From Flavobacterium sp. ALJ2 (GTDB lineage Bacteria; Bacteroidota; Bacteroidia; Flavobacteriales; Flavobacteriaceae), in contig NZ_JADNRC010000005.1 in NCBI RefSeq assembly GCF_015594725.1, positions 215,200-279,199 of the forward strand: a stretch of DNA of 64,000 nucleotides, written 5' to 3'. Position numbers and translations under genes: made by a program. Under the pieces are notes generated by a model. It was not told the origin of the DNA and did not search any database. It saw only the letters and a list, made by a program, of their open reading frames with translations. This document shows positions 34,884-43,205 of this stretch, in pieces. Position 1 is the stretch's first letter. Each line of letters starts with the position of its first letter.

Positions 34884-35525
34884 TTAATTTTTATCTTCTA
34901 ATAAAGGAACGAATCTAAATTCTCCAAACTCATGTTTTTCAAATTGGGTTTCGTTTTTACGAATTAATAATGTCATAATCTGAACATCTTCTCCTAGCGG
35001 AATCACTAGCCTTCCTCCTATTTTCAATTGTGCCATTAACGGTTGCGGAATAAATGGGGCTCCAGCAGTTACAATTATACTATCAAATGGCGCATACGTA
35101 GGTAATCCTTTATAACCATCCCCAAAAGAAAGGTGTTTCGGACGAATTCCTAACTTAGGAAATAAAACTGATGTTGTTTTAAACAGTTCATTTTGTCTTT
35201 CGACACTATATACCCTGGCTCCCAACATATATAATACAGCAGTTTGATACCCTGACCCAGTACCAATTTCTAATACTTTATGGTCTTTTTTAACTTCTAA
35301 AAGCTGCGATTGAAACGCAACAGTGTAAGGTTGAGAGATAGTTTGCCCCGCACCAATCGGGAAAGCTTTGTCCTGATAAGCATAATCTTCAAAGCTAGAG
35401 TTCAAAAAAAGGTGTCTTGGAATTTTTTTTATCGCTTCCAAAACAGCTTTATCCGTAATTCCCTTTTGTTGCAAAGTGCTTACTAATTGATTCCGAAGTC
35501 CTTGATGTTTGGCAGTGTCTTTCAA
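34884..35525 (-). CDS. pcm: Protein-L-isoaspartate O-methyltransferase
   Basis: A 213-residue SAM-dependent methyltransferase that starts repair of isoaspartyl residues in aged proteins. The SAM motif I is VLEIGTGSGYQTAVL (about 84-98). The substrate loop GQTISQPYTVA (58-68) and the DGYKGLP/IIVTAGAPFIP region (about 136-160) are present. No signal peptide is seen, so it acts in the cytoplasm. The length is usual for the short bacterial form. It is convergent with the HTH-Fic gene and shares a terminator with it. Confidence 0.95.
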   Translation of the reverse strand: MKDTAKHQGLRNQLVSTLQQKGITDKAVLEAIKKIPRHLFLNSSFEDYAYQDKAFPIGAGQTISQPYTVAFQSQLLEVKKDHKVLEIGTGSGYQTAVLYMLGARVYSVERQNELFKTTSVLFPKLGIRPKHLSFGDGYKGLPTYAPFDSIIVTAGAPFIPQPLMAQLKIGGRLVIPLGEDVQIMTLLIRKNETQFEKHEFGEFRFVPLLEDKN

Positions 35526-35644
35526 TGTTTGTTCTTTTAATTTTGGTAAAAATAAGAAAGTAAATAGTAATTCAAATATTGATTCTTAAATATTAAATTA
35601 CTAAAACTTTAAAGCATTCACTTTCACTTTCAACAAATAAATTA

Positions 35645-35652
35645 TATTTTTG
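35645..35652 (+). promoter_or_regulatory. Probable -10-type box for the oxidoreductase gene
   Basis: TATTTTTG matches TAnnTTTG, 17 bases before the ATG at 35669. TTTC at 35622-35625, 19 bases upstream, is one mismatch from the TTTG box. Confidence 0.55.
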
Positions 35653-35668
35653 TTAAAAATACATTCTC

Positions 35669-36634
35669 ATGTTAAAAGTAGGAGTTTTAGGTGCCGGTCA
35701 CTTAGGTAAAATACATTTACGTTTATTACAACAATCTGATAAATATGAATTAGTTGGTTTTTATGACCAAAATCAAGAAAACGCCGAGAAAATTTCAAAA
35801 GAATTCGGTTATAAAAATTTCAATACAATTGCCAAATTAATACATGCTGTAGATGTAATTGATATTGTAACCCCAACATTATCACATTATAAATGTGCTA
35901 AAGTTGCTATAAAATCTGGAAAACATATCTTTATCGAAAAACCAATTTCGAATACTGTTGAAGAAGCCGAAGAAATTATTGCTTTAGCAAAAGAATATAA
36001 CGTAAAAGGTCAGGTTGGTCATGTGGAACGCTTTAATCCAGCATTCATAGCAACAAAAAACATGATCGAAAACCCGATGTTTATAGAAACACATCGTTTA
36101 GCAGAATTTAATCCTCGTGGTACAGATGTCCCTGTAGTATTAGATTTGATGATTCATGATATTGATGCTATTTTAAGCGTAGTAAAATCGAAAGTAAAAA
36201 ACATCAATGCTAGTGGAGTTTCAGTAATTAGTGATACTCCAGATATTGCCAATGCTAGAATTGAATTTGAAAATGGTTGTGTTGCAAACTTAACTGCAAG
36301 CAGAATTTCGATGAAAAACATGCGTAAAACGCGTTTTTTCCAAAGGGATGCTTATATTTCAGTAGACTTTTTAGAAAAAAAATGTGAAGTAGTTCGTATG
36401 AAAGATGCTCCTGAAATTCCAGGTGATTTTGATATGATTTTGCAAAATGCTGAAGGCGTAAAAAAACAAATCTATTTTACAAATCCAGATGTGGAGCAAA
36501 ACAACGCCATATTAGACGAATTAGAATCTTTTGCAAATGCTATAAATACAAATACTGATCCGGTTGTAACTCTAGAGCAAGCAACAGATGCGTTAAGAGT
36601 GGCTTACCAAATTATTGACTGTTTCGATAAATAA
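35669..36634 (+). CDS. Gfo/Idh/MocA family oxidoreductase
   Basis: A 321-residue NAD(P)-dependent oxidoreductase. The N-terminal Rossmann motif GVLGAGHLGKIHLRLL (5-20) is followed by the family's EKPISNTVEEAEE (about 91-103), then the alpha/beta C-terminal domain with the HDIDAIL catalytic-region motif (LDLMIHDIDAIL, about 158-169). Substrates in this family are mostly sugars or cyclitols; none can be predicted here. It is followed by the 3-hydroxyacyl-CoA dehydrogenase gene in the same orientation, with a perfect 42-bp palindrome between them. Confidence 0.88.
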   Translation: MLKVGVLGAGHLGKIHLRLLQQSDKYELVGFYDQNQENAEKISKEFGYKNFNTIAKLIHAVDVIDIVTPTLSHYKCAKVAIKSGKHIFIEKPISNTVEEAEEIIALAKEYNVKGQVGHVERFNPAFIATKNMIENPMFIETHRLAEFNPRGTDVPVVLDLMIHDIDAILSVVKSKVKNINASGVSVISDTPDIANARIEFENGCVANLTASRISMKNMRKTRFFQRDAYISVDFLEKKCEVVRMKDAPEIPGDFDMILQNAEGVKKQIYFTNPDVEQNNAILDELESFANAINTNTDPVVTLEQATDALRVAYQIIDCFDK

Positions 36635-36653
36635 AAATAATCACAAAAAAAAG

Positions 36654-36695
36654 TTAGCCATAAATTCACAAATTAATTTGTGAATTTATGGCTAA
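36654..36695. repeat. Perfect 42-bp palindrome between two co-oriented genes
   Basis: The 42 bases 36654-36695 equal their own reverse complement. The centre is ACAAATTAATTTGT (36668-36681) and the ends are TTAGCC and GGCTAA. On the plus strand no T-run follows, but a run of eight T follows on the minus strand, where no gene needs a terminator. It may be an mRNA stability or processing hairpin, a protein-binding site, or a terminator facing the wrong way. Confidence 0.9.
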
Positions 36696-36722
36696 AATTA
36701 TAAAATATAGTACTTAAATAAT

Positions 36723-37610
36723 ATGAAAACAATAGCTGTAATCGGTGCTGGAACAATGGGTAACGGAATTGCTCATACATTTGCTCAAAGTGGTTTTGTT
36801 GTAAAACTAATTGATGTTTCAGAAAAATCATTAGACAAGGGAATGGCAACCATTGCCGCTAATTTAGACAGAATGCTTGCAAAAGGAAGCATTACTGCAG
36901 AAGAAAAAGCTAAAACAATAACAAATATTATCACCTATACAGACATTAAAGATGGTGTTGTAGGAGTAGATCTAGTTGTAGAAGCAGCTACCGAAAACAT
37001 AGATTTAAAACTAAATATTTTTAAACAATTAAACGAAACTTGTTCTCATAATACAATTTTAGCAACAAATACTTCATCTATTTCTATAACACAAATTGGA
37101 TCTGTTGTTGCACATCCTGAACGTGTTATCGGAATGCACTTTATGAATCCAGTACCAATTATGAAATTGGTAGAAATCATTCGTGGTTACAACACTAGCG
37201 ATGAAGTTACTAAAATTATTATGGAGCTTTCTATTAAATTAGGTAAAACCCCTGTTGAAGTAAACGATTATCCAGGTTTTGTAGCAAACAGAATTTTAAT
37301 GCCTATGCTAAACGAAGCCATCGAAACGCTTTACAATAAAGTAGCTGGTGTTTACGAAATAGATACCGTAATGAAACTTGGAATGGGGCACCCAATGGGG
37401 CCTTTACAGCTAGCTGATTTTATTGGTCTTGACGTATGTTTAGCTATTTTAAATGTGATGTACGACGGTTTCAAAAACCCTAAATATGCACCATGTCCAT
37501 TATTAGTAAATATGGTACGAGCTGGAAAATTAGGTGTGAAATCTGGCGAAGGGTTCTATGATTATAGTGAAAATAAAAAAGCAGATAAAATCTCAAAGCA
37601 GTTTATATAG
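36723..37610 (+). CDS. 3-hydroxybutyryl-CoA / 3-hydroxyacyl-CoA dehydrogenase
   Basis: A 295-residue single-chain NAD-dependent dehydrogenase. The nucleotide motif is GAGTMGNGIAHTFAQSG (8-24). The catalytic His is in ERVIGMHFMNPVPIMKLVEI, and the C-terminal helical domain (about 185-295) holds PGFVANRILMPMLNEAI and GMGHPMGPLQLADFIGLD. The length fits the Hbd/PaaH group rather than the multifunctional FadB. It would oxidise 3-hydroxybutyryl-CoA or a related acid in fatty or aromatic acid breakdown. It follows the Gfo/Idh/MocA gene after a 42-bp palindrome and precedes a pseudogene. Confidence 0.9.
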   Translation: MKTIAVIGAGTMGNGIAHTFAQSGFVVKLIDVSEKSLDKGMATIAANLDRMLAKGSITAEEKAKTITNIITYTDIKDGVVGVDLVVEAATENIDLKLNIFKQLNETCSHNTILATNTSSISITQIGSVVAHPERVIGMHFMNPVPIMKLVEIIRGYNTSDEVTKIIMELSIKLGKTPVEVNDYPGFVANRILMPMLNEAIETLYNKVAGVYEIDTVMKLGMGHPMGPLQLADFIGLDVCLAILNVMYDGFKNPKYAPCPLLVNMVRAGKLGVKSGEGFYDYSENKKADKISKQFI

Positions 37611-37625
37611 ATATTCATTTGTTCA

Positions 37626-38081
37626 ATGAAAAAAATATATTTTTTTAGTAGTTTTAATAATTTCTATCTTAATCGGTCTTTTTTATTACAAACCAATAAC
37701 ATCAAAATATTTATTTGGAATAGCAAAAATTCTACAGCAAGACAATGAATATCAATTAGAAATTGACAATATAGTATATAACAATTGTGTTTTTAAAAGT
37801 ACAGCAAGTTTTGATAAAAAACGAAATCATGATTTTATAATTTTATATTTGAAGGATTTAAAAATCAAACCTAGGTTTGAAATTATTGTTGTAAATATTA
37901 ACTAGAAGCTAATAGGTCATTTCTGTATTTCTACTGGTTGCTATGATAAAGTATTTGAAAAACTTTTCAAAGTGATATGGGTTCATTTTATACACCTTTA
38001 AATGGTGACAAAGAGCCCGGATTTGATGCTAAATTAAAAATAGAAAATCAGAAGATGGATTTTTACATTCCGTCAGAATAA
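37626..38081 (+). pseudogene. Frameshifted remnant of a small single-TM protein gene
   Basis: An ATG at 37626 starts MKKIYF, then a run of seven T shifts the frame. Removing one T gives a continuous membrane-anchored frame: LVVLIISILIGLFYY, then SKYLFGIAKILQQDNEYQLE and KRNHDFIILYLKDLKIKPRF, ending at a TAG near 37903. After the stop a further frame reads IGHFCISTGCYDKVFEKLF. After a second shift near 37970 it becomes DMGSFYTPLNGDKEPGFDAK and MDFYIPSE with a stop at 38081. So one reading frame with a signal/anchor helix has been broken by at least one frameshift, a stop and a second frameshift. I do not recognise the family. A sequencing error in the T-run alone would not explain the downstream damage. 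Confidence 0.7.
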
Positions 38082-38125
38082 AATAGAAAATTACATATTC
38101 AGCTTTCCAAAAAAATAAATTAACA

Positions 38126-38785
38126 ATGTCTATTAAAGCAAATTTAAATATCATAAAAACTTCCCTGCCAGAACATGTAACATTAGTTGCGGTTTCTAAA
38201 ACTAAACCAGTTACTGATTTAATGGAAGCTTATGAAGCGGGTCAGCGTATTTTTGGAGAAAATAAAATCCAAGAGATGACAGACAAGTGGGAAGAAATGC
38301 CAAAAGACATTCAATGGCACATGATAGGTCACGTACAAACAAATAAAGTGAAATTTATGGCATCGTATGTTAACTTAATCCATGGAGTCGATAGTTTAAA
38401 ACTACTACAGGAAATCAATAAACAAGCATCCAAAAATAATCGTATTATTGATTGCCTGCTTCAAATTCATATTGCTGAAGAAGAAACAAAATTTGGACTC
38501 GACGAAAAAGAACTCACCTCACTCCTAGCTTCAGATGAATTTCATAATATGAAAAACATTCAGGTTATTGGCCTAATGGGAATGGCAACTTTTACAGAAG
38601 ATCAAAAACAGATTAAAAAAGAATTCACTCATTTAAAATCTATTTTTAACTCTTTACAATCTACAGAAGCTGTAAACTGTAAACTGAATACTATTTCAAT
38701 GGGTATGTCCGGAGATTACCAACTTGCAATAGAATGTGGCAGCACTATGGTGCGTATCGGAAGTAGTATATTTGGAGGGAGATAG
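38126..38785 (+). CDS. YggS/PLPBP family PLP homeostasis protein
   Basis: A 219-residue PLP-binding protein of the YggS/PROSC family, a single alanine-racemase-like barrel. The PLP lysine is in LVAVSKTKPVTDLMEAYEAG (about Lys25). Other family motifs are FGENKIQEM, WHMIGHVQTNK and the C-terminal SMGMSGDYQLAIECGSTMVR. It buffers cellular PLP and affects amino-acid pools; no catalytic activity is established for the family. It sits downstream of the pseudogene and upstream of the exonuclease-GIY-YIG gene. Confidence 0.93.
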   Translation: MSIKANLNIIKTSLPEHVTLVAVSKTKPVTDLMEAYEAGQRIFGENKIQEMTDKWEEMPKDIQWHMIGHVQTNKVKFMASYVNLIHGVDSLKLLQEINKQASKNNRIIDCLLQIHIAEEETKFGLDEKELTSLLASDEFHNMKNIQVIGLMGMATFTEDQKQIKKEFTHLKSIFNSLQSTEAVNCKLNTISMGMSGDYQLAIECGSTMVRIGSSIFGGR

Positions 38786-38886
38786 CTAAATAAAAAACAA
38801 TTAATTGCAATTTCAAAAAAAAATAACAATTTAAAACCTTGAATTGATTTTTTTATTGAAATTAAATTTTGAAATTGACATCGATA

Positions 38887-40248
38887 ATGTACGCAATACT
38901 AGACATAGAAACAACTGGAGGACAGTTTAATGAAGAAGGAATTACCGAAATTGCTATCTATAAATTTGATGGACATGAAGTAGTTGACCAATTCATTAGT
39001 CTGGTTAATCCTGAAATTCCCATCCAACCTTTTGTAGTAAAGCTTACGGGTATTAACAATGCAATGTTGCGTTCAGCTCCAAAGTTTTTTGAAGTTGCCA
39101 AGCGAATTATTGAAATCACTTCTGATTGTGTTATTGTAGCTCACAATGCCTCTTTTGATTACAGAATCCTACGTACAGAATTTAGACGCTTAGGTTATGA
39201 TTTTGAAGCCAAAACCCTTTGCACAGTTGAGCTTGCGCAAAAATTAATTCCAGAACAGCCTTCTTATAGCCTAGGCAAACTAGTTCGTGCACTTGGGATT
39301 CCAATGGCCGACAGACATCGAGCCAATGGCGATGCAATGGCAACTGTTAAGCTGTTTAAAATGCTTTTAGAAAAAGATACTGAAAAAATAATTATAAAAG
39401 ATTTTATAAAACTAGAAATTGAAAAAGGAATTGCTCCAAAATTACTAGATATTGTAGCACAAGCACCAACAAAAACTGGAGTATATTATATTCATAACGA
39501 GAGCGGAACCATAATTTACATTGGTAAAAGCCGAAATATAAAAAAACGCATCAATCAGCATTTTACTGGAACAAATATCAAAAGTAAAAAAATACAAGCC
39601 GAGGTATTTACGGTTACTTATGATGAAACTGGAAGTGAACTAATTGCACTTTTAAAAGAAAGTGAAGAAATAAAAGTTAACAAACCCAAATACAACCGCT
39701 CTCAGAAAAAAACAAATTTTCCACTATCTTTATATGTTGAAAAGGACAAAAAAGGGTATTTAAACTTAAAACTTCAGAAAACTGATGGACGCAGAAAAGA
39801 AATTACATCTTACGGAAGTTTGCAAGAAGGGAAAAATGCCTTATTTTTTATTACAGATAAATACAAGTTGTGCCAAAAGCTTACGGGTTTGTATGTGACA
39901 AAAAAAGAATGTTTTCAATATAAAATAAAAGAATGTGATGGTGCTTGTATTGAAGAAATCACTCCAGAAGTATATAATGTAAGAATTCAAAATTTTATTA
40001 CAGATTATAGTTTCGAAAACAAAAATATGATTTTAATAGATCGTGGACGAACTGTTAACGAACGTAGTGCTATATTAATAGAAAATGGTGTTTATAAAGG
40101 CTATGCTTTTTACGATTTAAACTACCAGATTACCAAGATCGAAATTCTCAAAAACATCCTTATACCTATGCAAAACAATCGTGATGCCAAGAGTATAATT
40201 CAGAACTATATGAGAAAAAGCAAATCGTTAAAAGTAATTCATTTTTAA
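38887..40248 (+). CDS. DEDDh exonuclease fused to a GIY-YIG nuclease domain
   Basis: A 453-residue protein. Residues 1-165 are a DnaQ-like DEDDh 3'-5' exonuclease with DIETTGG (6-12), AHNASFDYR and HRANGDAMAT. Residues about 195-275 are a UvrC-type GIY-YIG domain: TGVYYIHNESGTIIYIGKSR and KKRINQHF. The C-terminal part (about 290-453) resembles the equivalent region of UvrC/Cho-like fusions but lacks the UvrC RNase H-like and HhH domains. It is likely a repair nuclease that could incise and degrade damaged DNA. The open frame begins at a TTG six codons earlier, but the ATG at 38887 matches the family's start (MYAILDIETTGG), so I use that. Confidence 0.85.
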   Translation: MYAILDIETTGGQFNEEGITEIAIYKFDGHEVVDQFISLVNPEIPIQPFVVKLTGINNAMLRSAPKFFEVAKRIIEITSDCVIVAHNASFDYRILRTEFRRLGYDFEAKTLCTVELAQKLIPEQPSYSLGKLVRALGIPMADRHRANGDAMATVKLFKMLLEKDTEKIIIKDFIKLEIEKGIAPKLLDIVAQAPTKTGVYYIHNESGTIIYIGKSRNIKKRINQHFTGTNIKSKKIQAEVFTVTYDETGSELIALLKESEEIKVNKPKYNRSQKKTNFPLSLYVEKDKKGYLNLKLQKTDGRRKEITSYGSLQEGKNALFFITDKYKLCQKLTGLYVTKKECFQYKIKECDGACIEEITPEVYNVRIQNFITDYSFENKNMILIDRGRTVNERSAILIENGVYKGYAFYDLNYQITKIEILKNILIPMQNNRDAKSIIQNYMRKSKSLKVIHF

Positions 40249-40278
40249 TACATATTAACTTTCAGTATCTTCGCAGAT

Positions 40279-41115
40279 ATGACAAAAAATAAATCCAAAT
40301 ACGATCTTTTTAGACAAAAAACCCAAATCATCCTTTATGGTAGCAATACCATTTTAGGACGTATGTTTGATTTGGTACTTTTGGGTCTTATTCTATTAAG
40401 TGTCCTATTAGTTATGATGGATACTGTAGAAGGAATCAATCATAAATACCATACACAACTACTTATTTGTGAATGGATTATTACCGTTTTCTTTACAATA
40501 GAGTTTATTTTACGAATTATTTCGATACAAAAACCCATAAAATATATTTTCAGCTTTTATGGAATTATAGATTTAATGGCGATACTACCTATGTACTTGT
40601 CAATATTTTTCCCCGCTACAAATGTTTTAACCATTGTAAGAGTTTTGCGTTTCTTCCGATTGTTCAAAATTTTACATATTCCACAAATATCACAACAATC
40701 GATACAGCTTCGAGAAGCAATGGAAGCTAGTAAAGAAAAAATTCTAGTATTTATTTACTTTGTTGTTATTAGTGCCATAATTATTGGCTCATTAATGTAT
40801 GTCGTCGAAGGTAAAGAAAGTGGCTTTACAAGCATCCCAATGGGAATATACTGGGCAATTGTAACCTTAACAACTGTAGGTTATGGCGATATCTCACCAG
40901 CATCACCTTTAGGACAATTTCTAGCCTCATTAGTAATGATAATGGGATATGGAATCATTGCAGTTCCTACCGGAATAGTAACTGCTGAATTTGCAAAAAG
41001 CAGCCTAAAAAGCAACTCTATTAGCACCAAAAAGAAGTGTAGAAAATGCCATTCGCAAGTTCATTTTGATAATGCCAAATATTGCTATGAATGTGGAGAA
41101 ACATTACCTGATTAA
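40279..41115 (+). CDS. Voltage-gated potassium channel with C-terminal zinc ribbon
   Basis: A 278-residue six-transmembrane channel subunit. S1 to S4 cover about residues 30-135; S4 shows Arg at every third position (Arg121, Arg124, Arg127, then Lys130 in RVLRFFRLFK). S5 is at about 155-175, the pore has the K+ filter TTVGYGD (198-204), and S6 follows to about 240. The cytoplasmic tail ends in Cys254-x2-Cys257 and Cys269-x2-Cys272 (CRKC, CYEC), a zinc-ribbon pattern. The channel would assemble as a tetramer. The ribbon might sense metal or redox or bind partners; this is inference. The gene begins 31 bases after the exonuclease gene. Confidence 0.88.
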   Translation: MTKNKSKYDLFRQKTQIILYGSNTILGRMFDLVLLGLILLSVLLVMMDTVEGINHKYHTQLLICEWIITVFFTIEFILRIISIQKPIKYIFSFYGIIDLMAILPMYLSIFFPATNVLTIVRVLRFFRLFKILHIPQISQQSIQLREAMEASKEKILVFIYFVVISAIIIGSLMYVVEGKESGFTSIPMGIYWAIVTLTTVGYGDISPASPLGQFLASLVMIMGYGIIAVPTGIVTAEFAKSSLKSNSISTKKKCRKCHSQVHFDNAKYCYECGETLPD

Positions 41116-41182
41116 TTAATTTATGAAGCCATCTCCAGCTGTACATTACAACACCTCCTTATATTCGCATTTTTTCAAGACA

Positions 41183-41212
41183 TAAAAGGAGCTTCATAAA
41201 GCGCTCTTTTAT
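41183..41212 (+). terminator. Possible terminator after the K+ channel gene
   Basis: AAAAGGAGC and GCGCTCTTTT form an imperfect stem followed by a short T-run. GCTTCATAA (41191-41199) also pairs perfectly with TTATGAAGC (41121-41129), so an alternative longer-range stem competes with it. Confidence 0.4.
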
Positions 41213-41272
41213 ACAAAAAAAATAAACGAATCTAAGTCTGGGGCTTACATTTCCATCTAGGCTAAAAAAAAT

Positions 41273-42193
41273 ATGAAATACCTAATTACCATCATCGGAC
41301 CAACTGCAATAGGCAAAACTGCTCTGAGTATTGCATTAGCTCAATATTTCAAGTGCGAAATAATATCGTGCGATAGCCGTCAGTTTTTTAAAGAAATGAC
41401 AATTGGCACAGCTGTTCCCGATACCAATGAACTACAAGCCGCTAAACATCATTTCATACAGAACATATCCATATTCGAAAACTATACTGTAGGGGATTAC
41501 GAAAAAGAAGCTATAACTAAGTTAAACGAATTATTCAAACACAGCGATTACGCTATTCTTATCGGAGGTTCAGGATTATATGTTGACGCTGTATTAAAAG
41601 GATTCGATGAGTTTCCAGAAATTGATGCTTCAATACGAGAAAAAGTAGCACAAGAATACGAACAAAACGGAATTACGTATTTACAAGAACAATTAAAAAA
41701 ATTAGACACCAGTTACTACGATAAACTTACAATCGAAAATCCGCAGACATTGCTAAATCCGCAACGTATGATGCGCTTCATAGAAGTTTGCTTAGGCACA
41801 GAAAAACCATATTCTTCGTTTCTAAATCAAAAGAAGAATAACCGAGACTTCACTCCTATCCTCATAGGCTTAGAAGCTGACAGACCAATTCTTTATGACA
41901 GAATAAACCAACGAGTTGACGTAATGATAAACAATGGTTTACTCGAAGAAGCAAAGTATCTTTATCCTAATAAAGCATTAAATGCTTTGCAAACTGTTGG
42001 ATATCGAGAATTATTTAGTTATTTAGATGGCGAATTCACATTGCCATTTGCAATCGAGGAAATCAAGAAAAACACACGACGTTTTGCAAAACGTCAGTTA
42101 ACTTGGTTTAAGCGAAATGAAAACACAAAATGGTTTGATTACCTAACACCAAAAAACGAGATAATAAACTTCATCGAGAAAAATATAAAATAA
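41273..42193 (+). CDS. miaA: tRNA dimethylallyltransferase
   Basis: A 306-residue enzyme that adds the dimethylallyl group to adenosine 37 of tRNAs reading UNN codons. The P-loop is GPTAIGKTALS (8-18). The prenyl-acceptor motifs SCDSRQFFKEMTIGTA and the IGGSGLYVDAVLKG loop are intact, and NPQRMMRFIEV follows. Its product is the precursor of the base that MiaE hydroxylates; miaE lies at the window's start. It is followed after six bases by the acyl-ACP thioesterase gene, so they are probably co-transcribed. Confidence 0.95.
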   Translation: MKYLITIIGPTAIGKTALSIALAQYFKCEIISCDSRQFFKEMTIGTAVPDTNELQAAKHHFIQNISIFENYTVGDYEKEAITKLNELFKHSDYAILIGGSGLYVDAVLKGFDEFPEIDASIREKVAQEYEQNGITYLQEQLKKLDTSYYDKLTIENPQTLLNPQRMMRFIEVCLGTEKPYSSFLNQKKNNRDFTPILIGLEADRPILYDRINQRVDVMINNGLLEEAKYLYPNKALNALQTVGYRELFSYLDGEFTLPFAIEEIKKNTRRFAKRQLTWFKRNENTKWFDYLTPKNEIINFIEKNIK

Positions 42194-42199
42194 TTTACA

Positions 42200-42943
42200 A
42201 TGCCCATATCACCAAATTTCACTTCTGTTTTAAGCAAAGACTGGGAAATCAATTTTACGCAATGCACTCCAAATGGATATCTGAAATATACCGACATGTG
42301 CAATCTTTTACAACTAACTGCTGCAGCCCATTCTGAAGTTGGAGGAATTAGTTTTACCGATATGCAGGAATTTGACCAAGCTTGGGTTTTAAGCCGAATG
42401 CGTGTAGAAATTACTGCTTTGCCTAAATGGCAAGATGTTGTAACTGTAAAAACCTGGATTAACAGCTTAGAAAATTCCCGCTCAGTTCGTGCATTAGAAA
42501 TGTATGTAAATGGTAAGAAGATAATTGGCAGCGAAACATTTTGGGCGGTTTTTAACACCAAAGCACGTCGCCCCGAAGGATTAGCATTACCATTTGATCA
42601 TTTTGAATTGTTTCCAGACAATAGAGCTACTATTGATAGTTTCTCAAAAATAAGTATCAATCCAGAGAAAGAATCTATTTTTGAAAAAACAGTTTATCTA
42701 TCAGATTTAGATATTGTAAACCATGTCAATAATGTAAAATACCTTGAATGGTCCTTAGATCATGTAGACTCAAACAAAATTATGAATCAGAAAATAGATA
42801 GTTTTGAAATGAATTTCATGAAAGAGCTTTCTTTAAATGACACTGTAGTAATTCATGAAAGCGAAACCGAAGCGAATACTACTTTTAGCATCACTAAGGA
42901 TGATAAAACCTGTTTTGCCTTACAACTTAATTGGAAAAAGTAA
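42200..42943 (+). CDS. Acyl-ACP thioesterase (FatA/FatB-like)
   Basis: A 247-residue double hot-dog thioesterase. The N-terminal hot dog holds QLTAAAHSEVGGISFTDM and WVLSRMRVEI. The C-terminal one has the catalytic NxHxNxxxY motif in IVNHVNNVKYLEW (about 170-182). It should release free fatty acid from acyl-ACP in the cytoplasm. Chain-length preference is not readable. It is co-transcribed with miaA and is followed, after a 263-base gap with an inverted repeat and strong terminator, by the convergent regulator gene. Confidence 0.88.
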   Translation: MPISPNFTSVLSKDWEINFTQCTPNGYLKYTDMCNLLQLTAAAHSEVGGISFTDMQEFDQAWVLSRMRVEITALPKWQDVVTVKTWINSLENSRSVRALEMYVNGKKIIGSETFWAVFNTKARRPEGLALPFDHFELFPDNRATIDSFSKISINPEKESIFEKTVYLSDLDIVNHVNNVKYLEWSLDHVDSNKIMNQKIDSFEMNFMKELSLNDTVVIHESETEANTTFSITKDDKTCFALQLNWKK

Positions 42944-43020
42944 CACATCCTTAAATACGAAGTATTTACTATCTGAAGCAAACCAACTACTTTACTATTA
43001 TAATAAACAACAAGCGTAGT

Positions 43021-43049
43021 CTGTAATTTCGAGGAACGAGAAATCACAG
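43021..43049. repeat. Inverted repeat resembling a dispersed flavobacterial element
   Basis: CTGTAATTTC (43021-43030) pairs with GAAATCACAG (43040-43049) with one mismatch around GAGGAACGA. From memory, sequences of the form ATTTCGAGGAACGAGAAAT occur between genes in many flavobacterial genomes. Only one copy is visible here. Confidence 0.45.
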
Positions 43050-43081
43050 TATAATAGAAATTTAATTATTGACCTGAACTC

Positions 43082-43132
43082 AAAAAAGCAATCCCTAACA
43101 GGTTTTAAAAATCTGTTAGGGATTGCTTTTTT
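43082..43132. terminator. Strong bidirectional terminator between thioesterase and regulator genes
   Basis: Two perfect 20-base arms: AAAAAAGCAATCCCTAACAG (43082-43101) and its complement at 43113-43132, around an 11-base loop, with T-runs on both strands. It lies between convergent genes. Confidence 0.95.
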
Positions 43133-43205
43133 TTATGAAAACTCTTGTAACATAAACAACAGAAAACGTTACAAAAAAAGCTCCGATTTCTCGAAGCTTT
43201 TCTAT

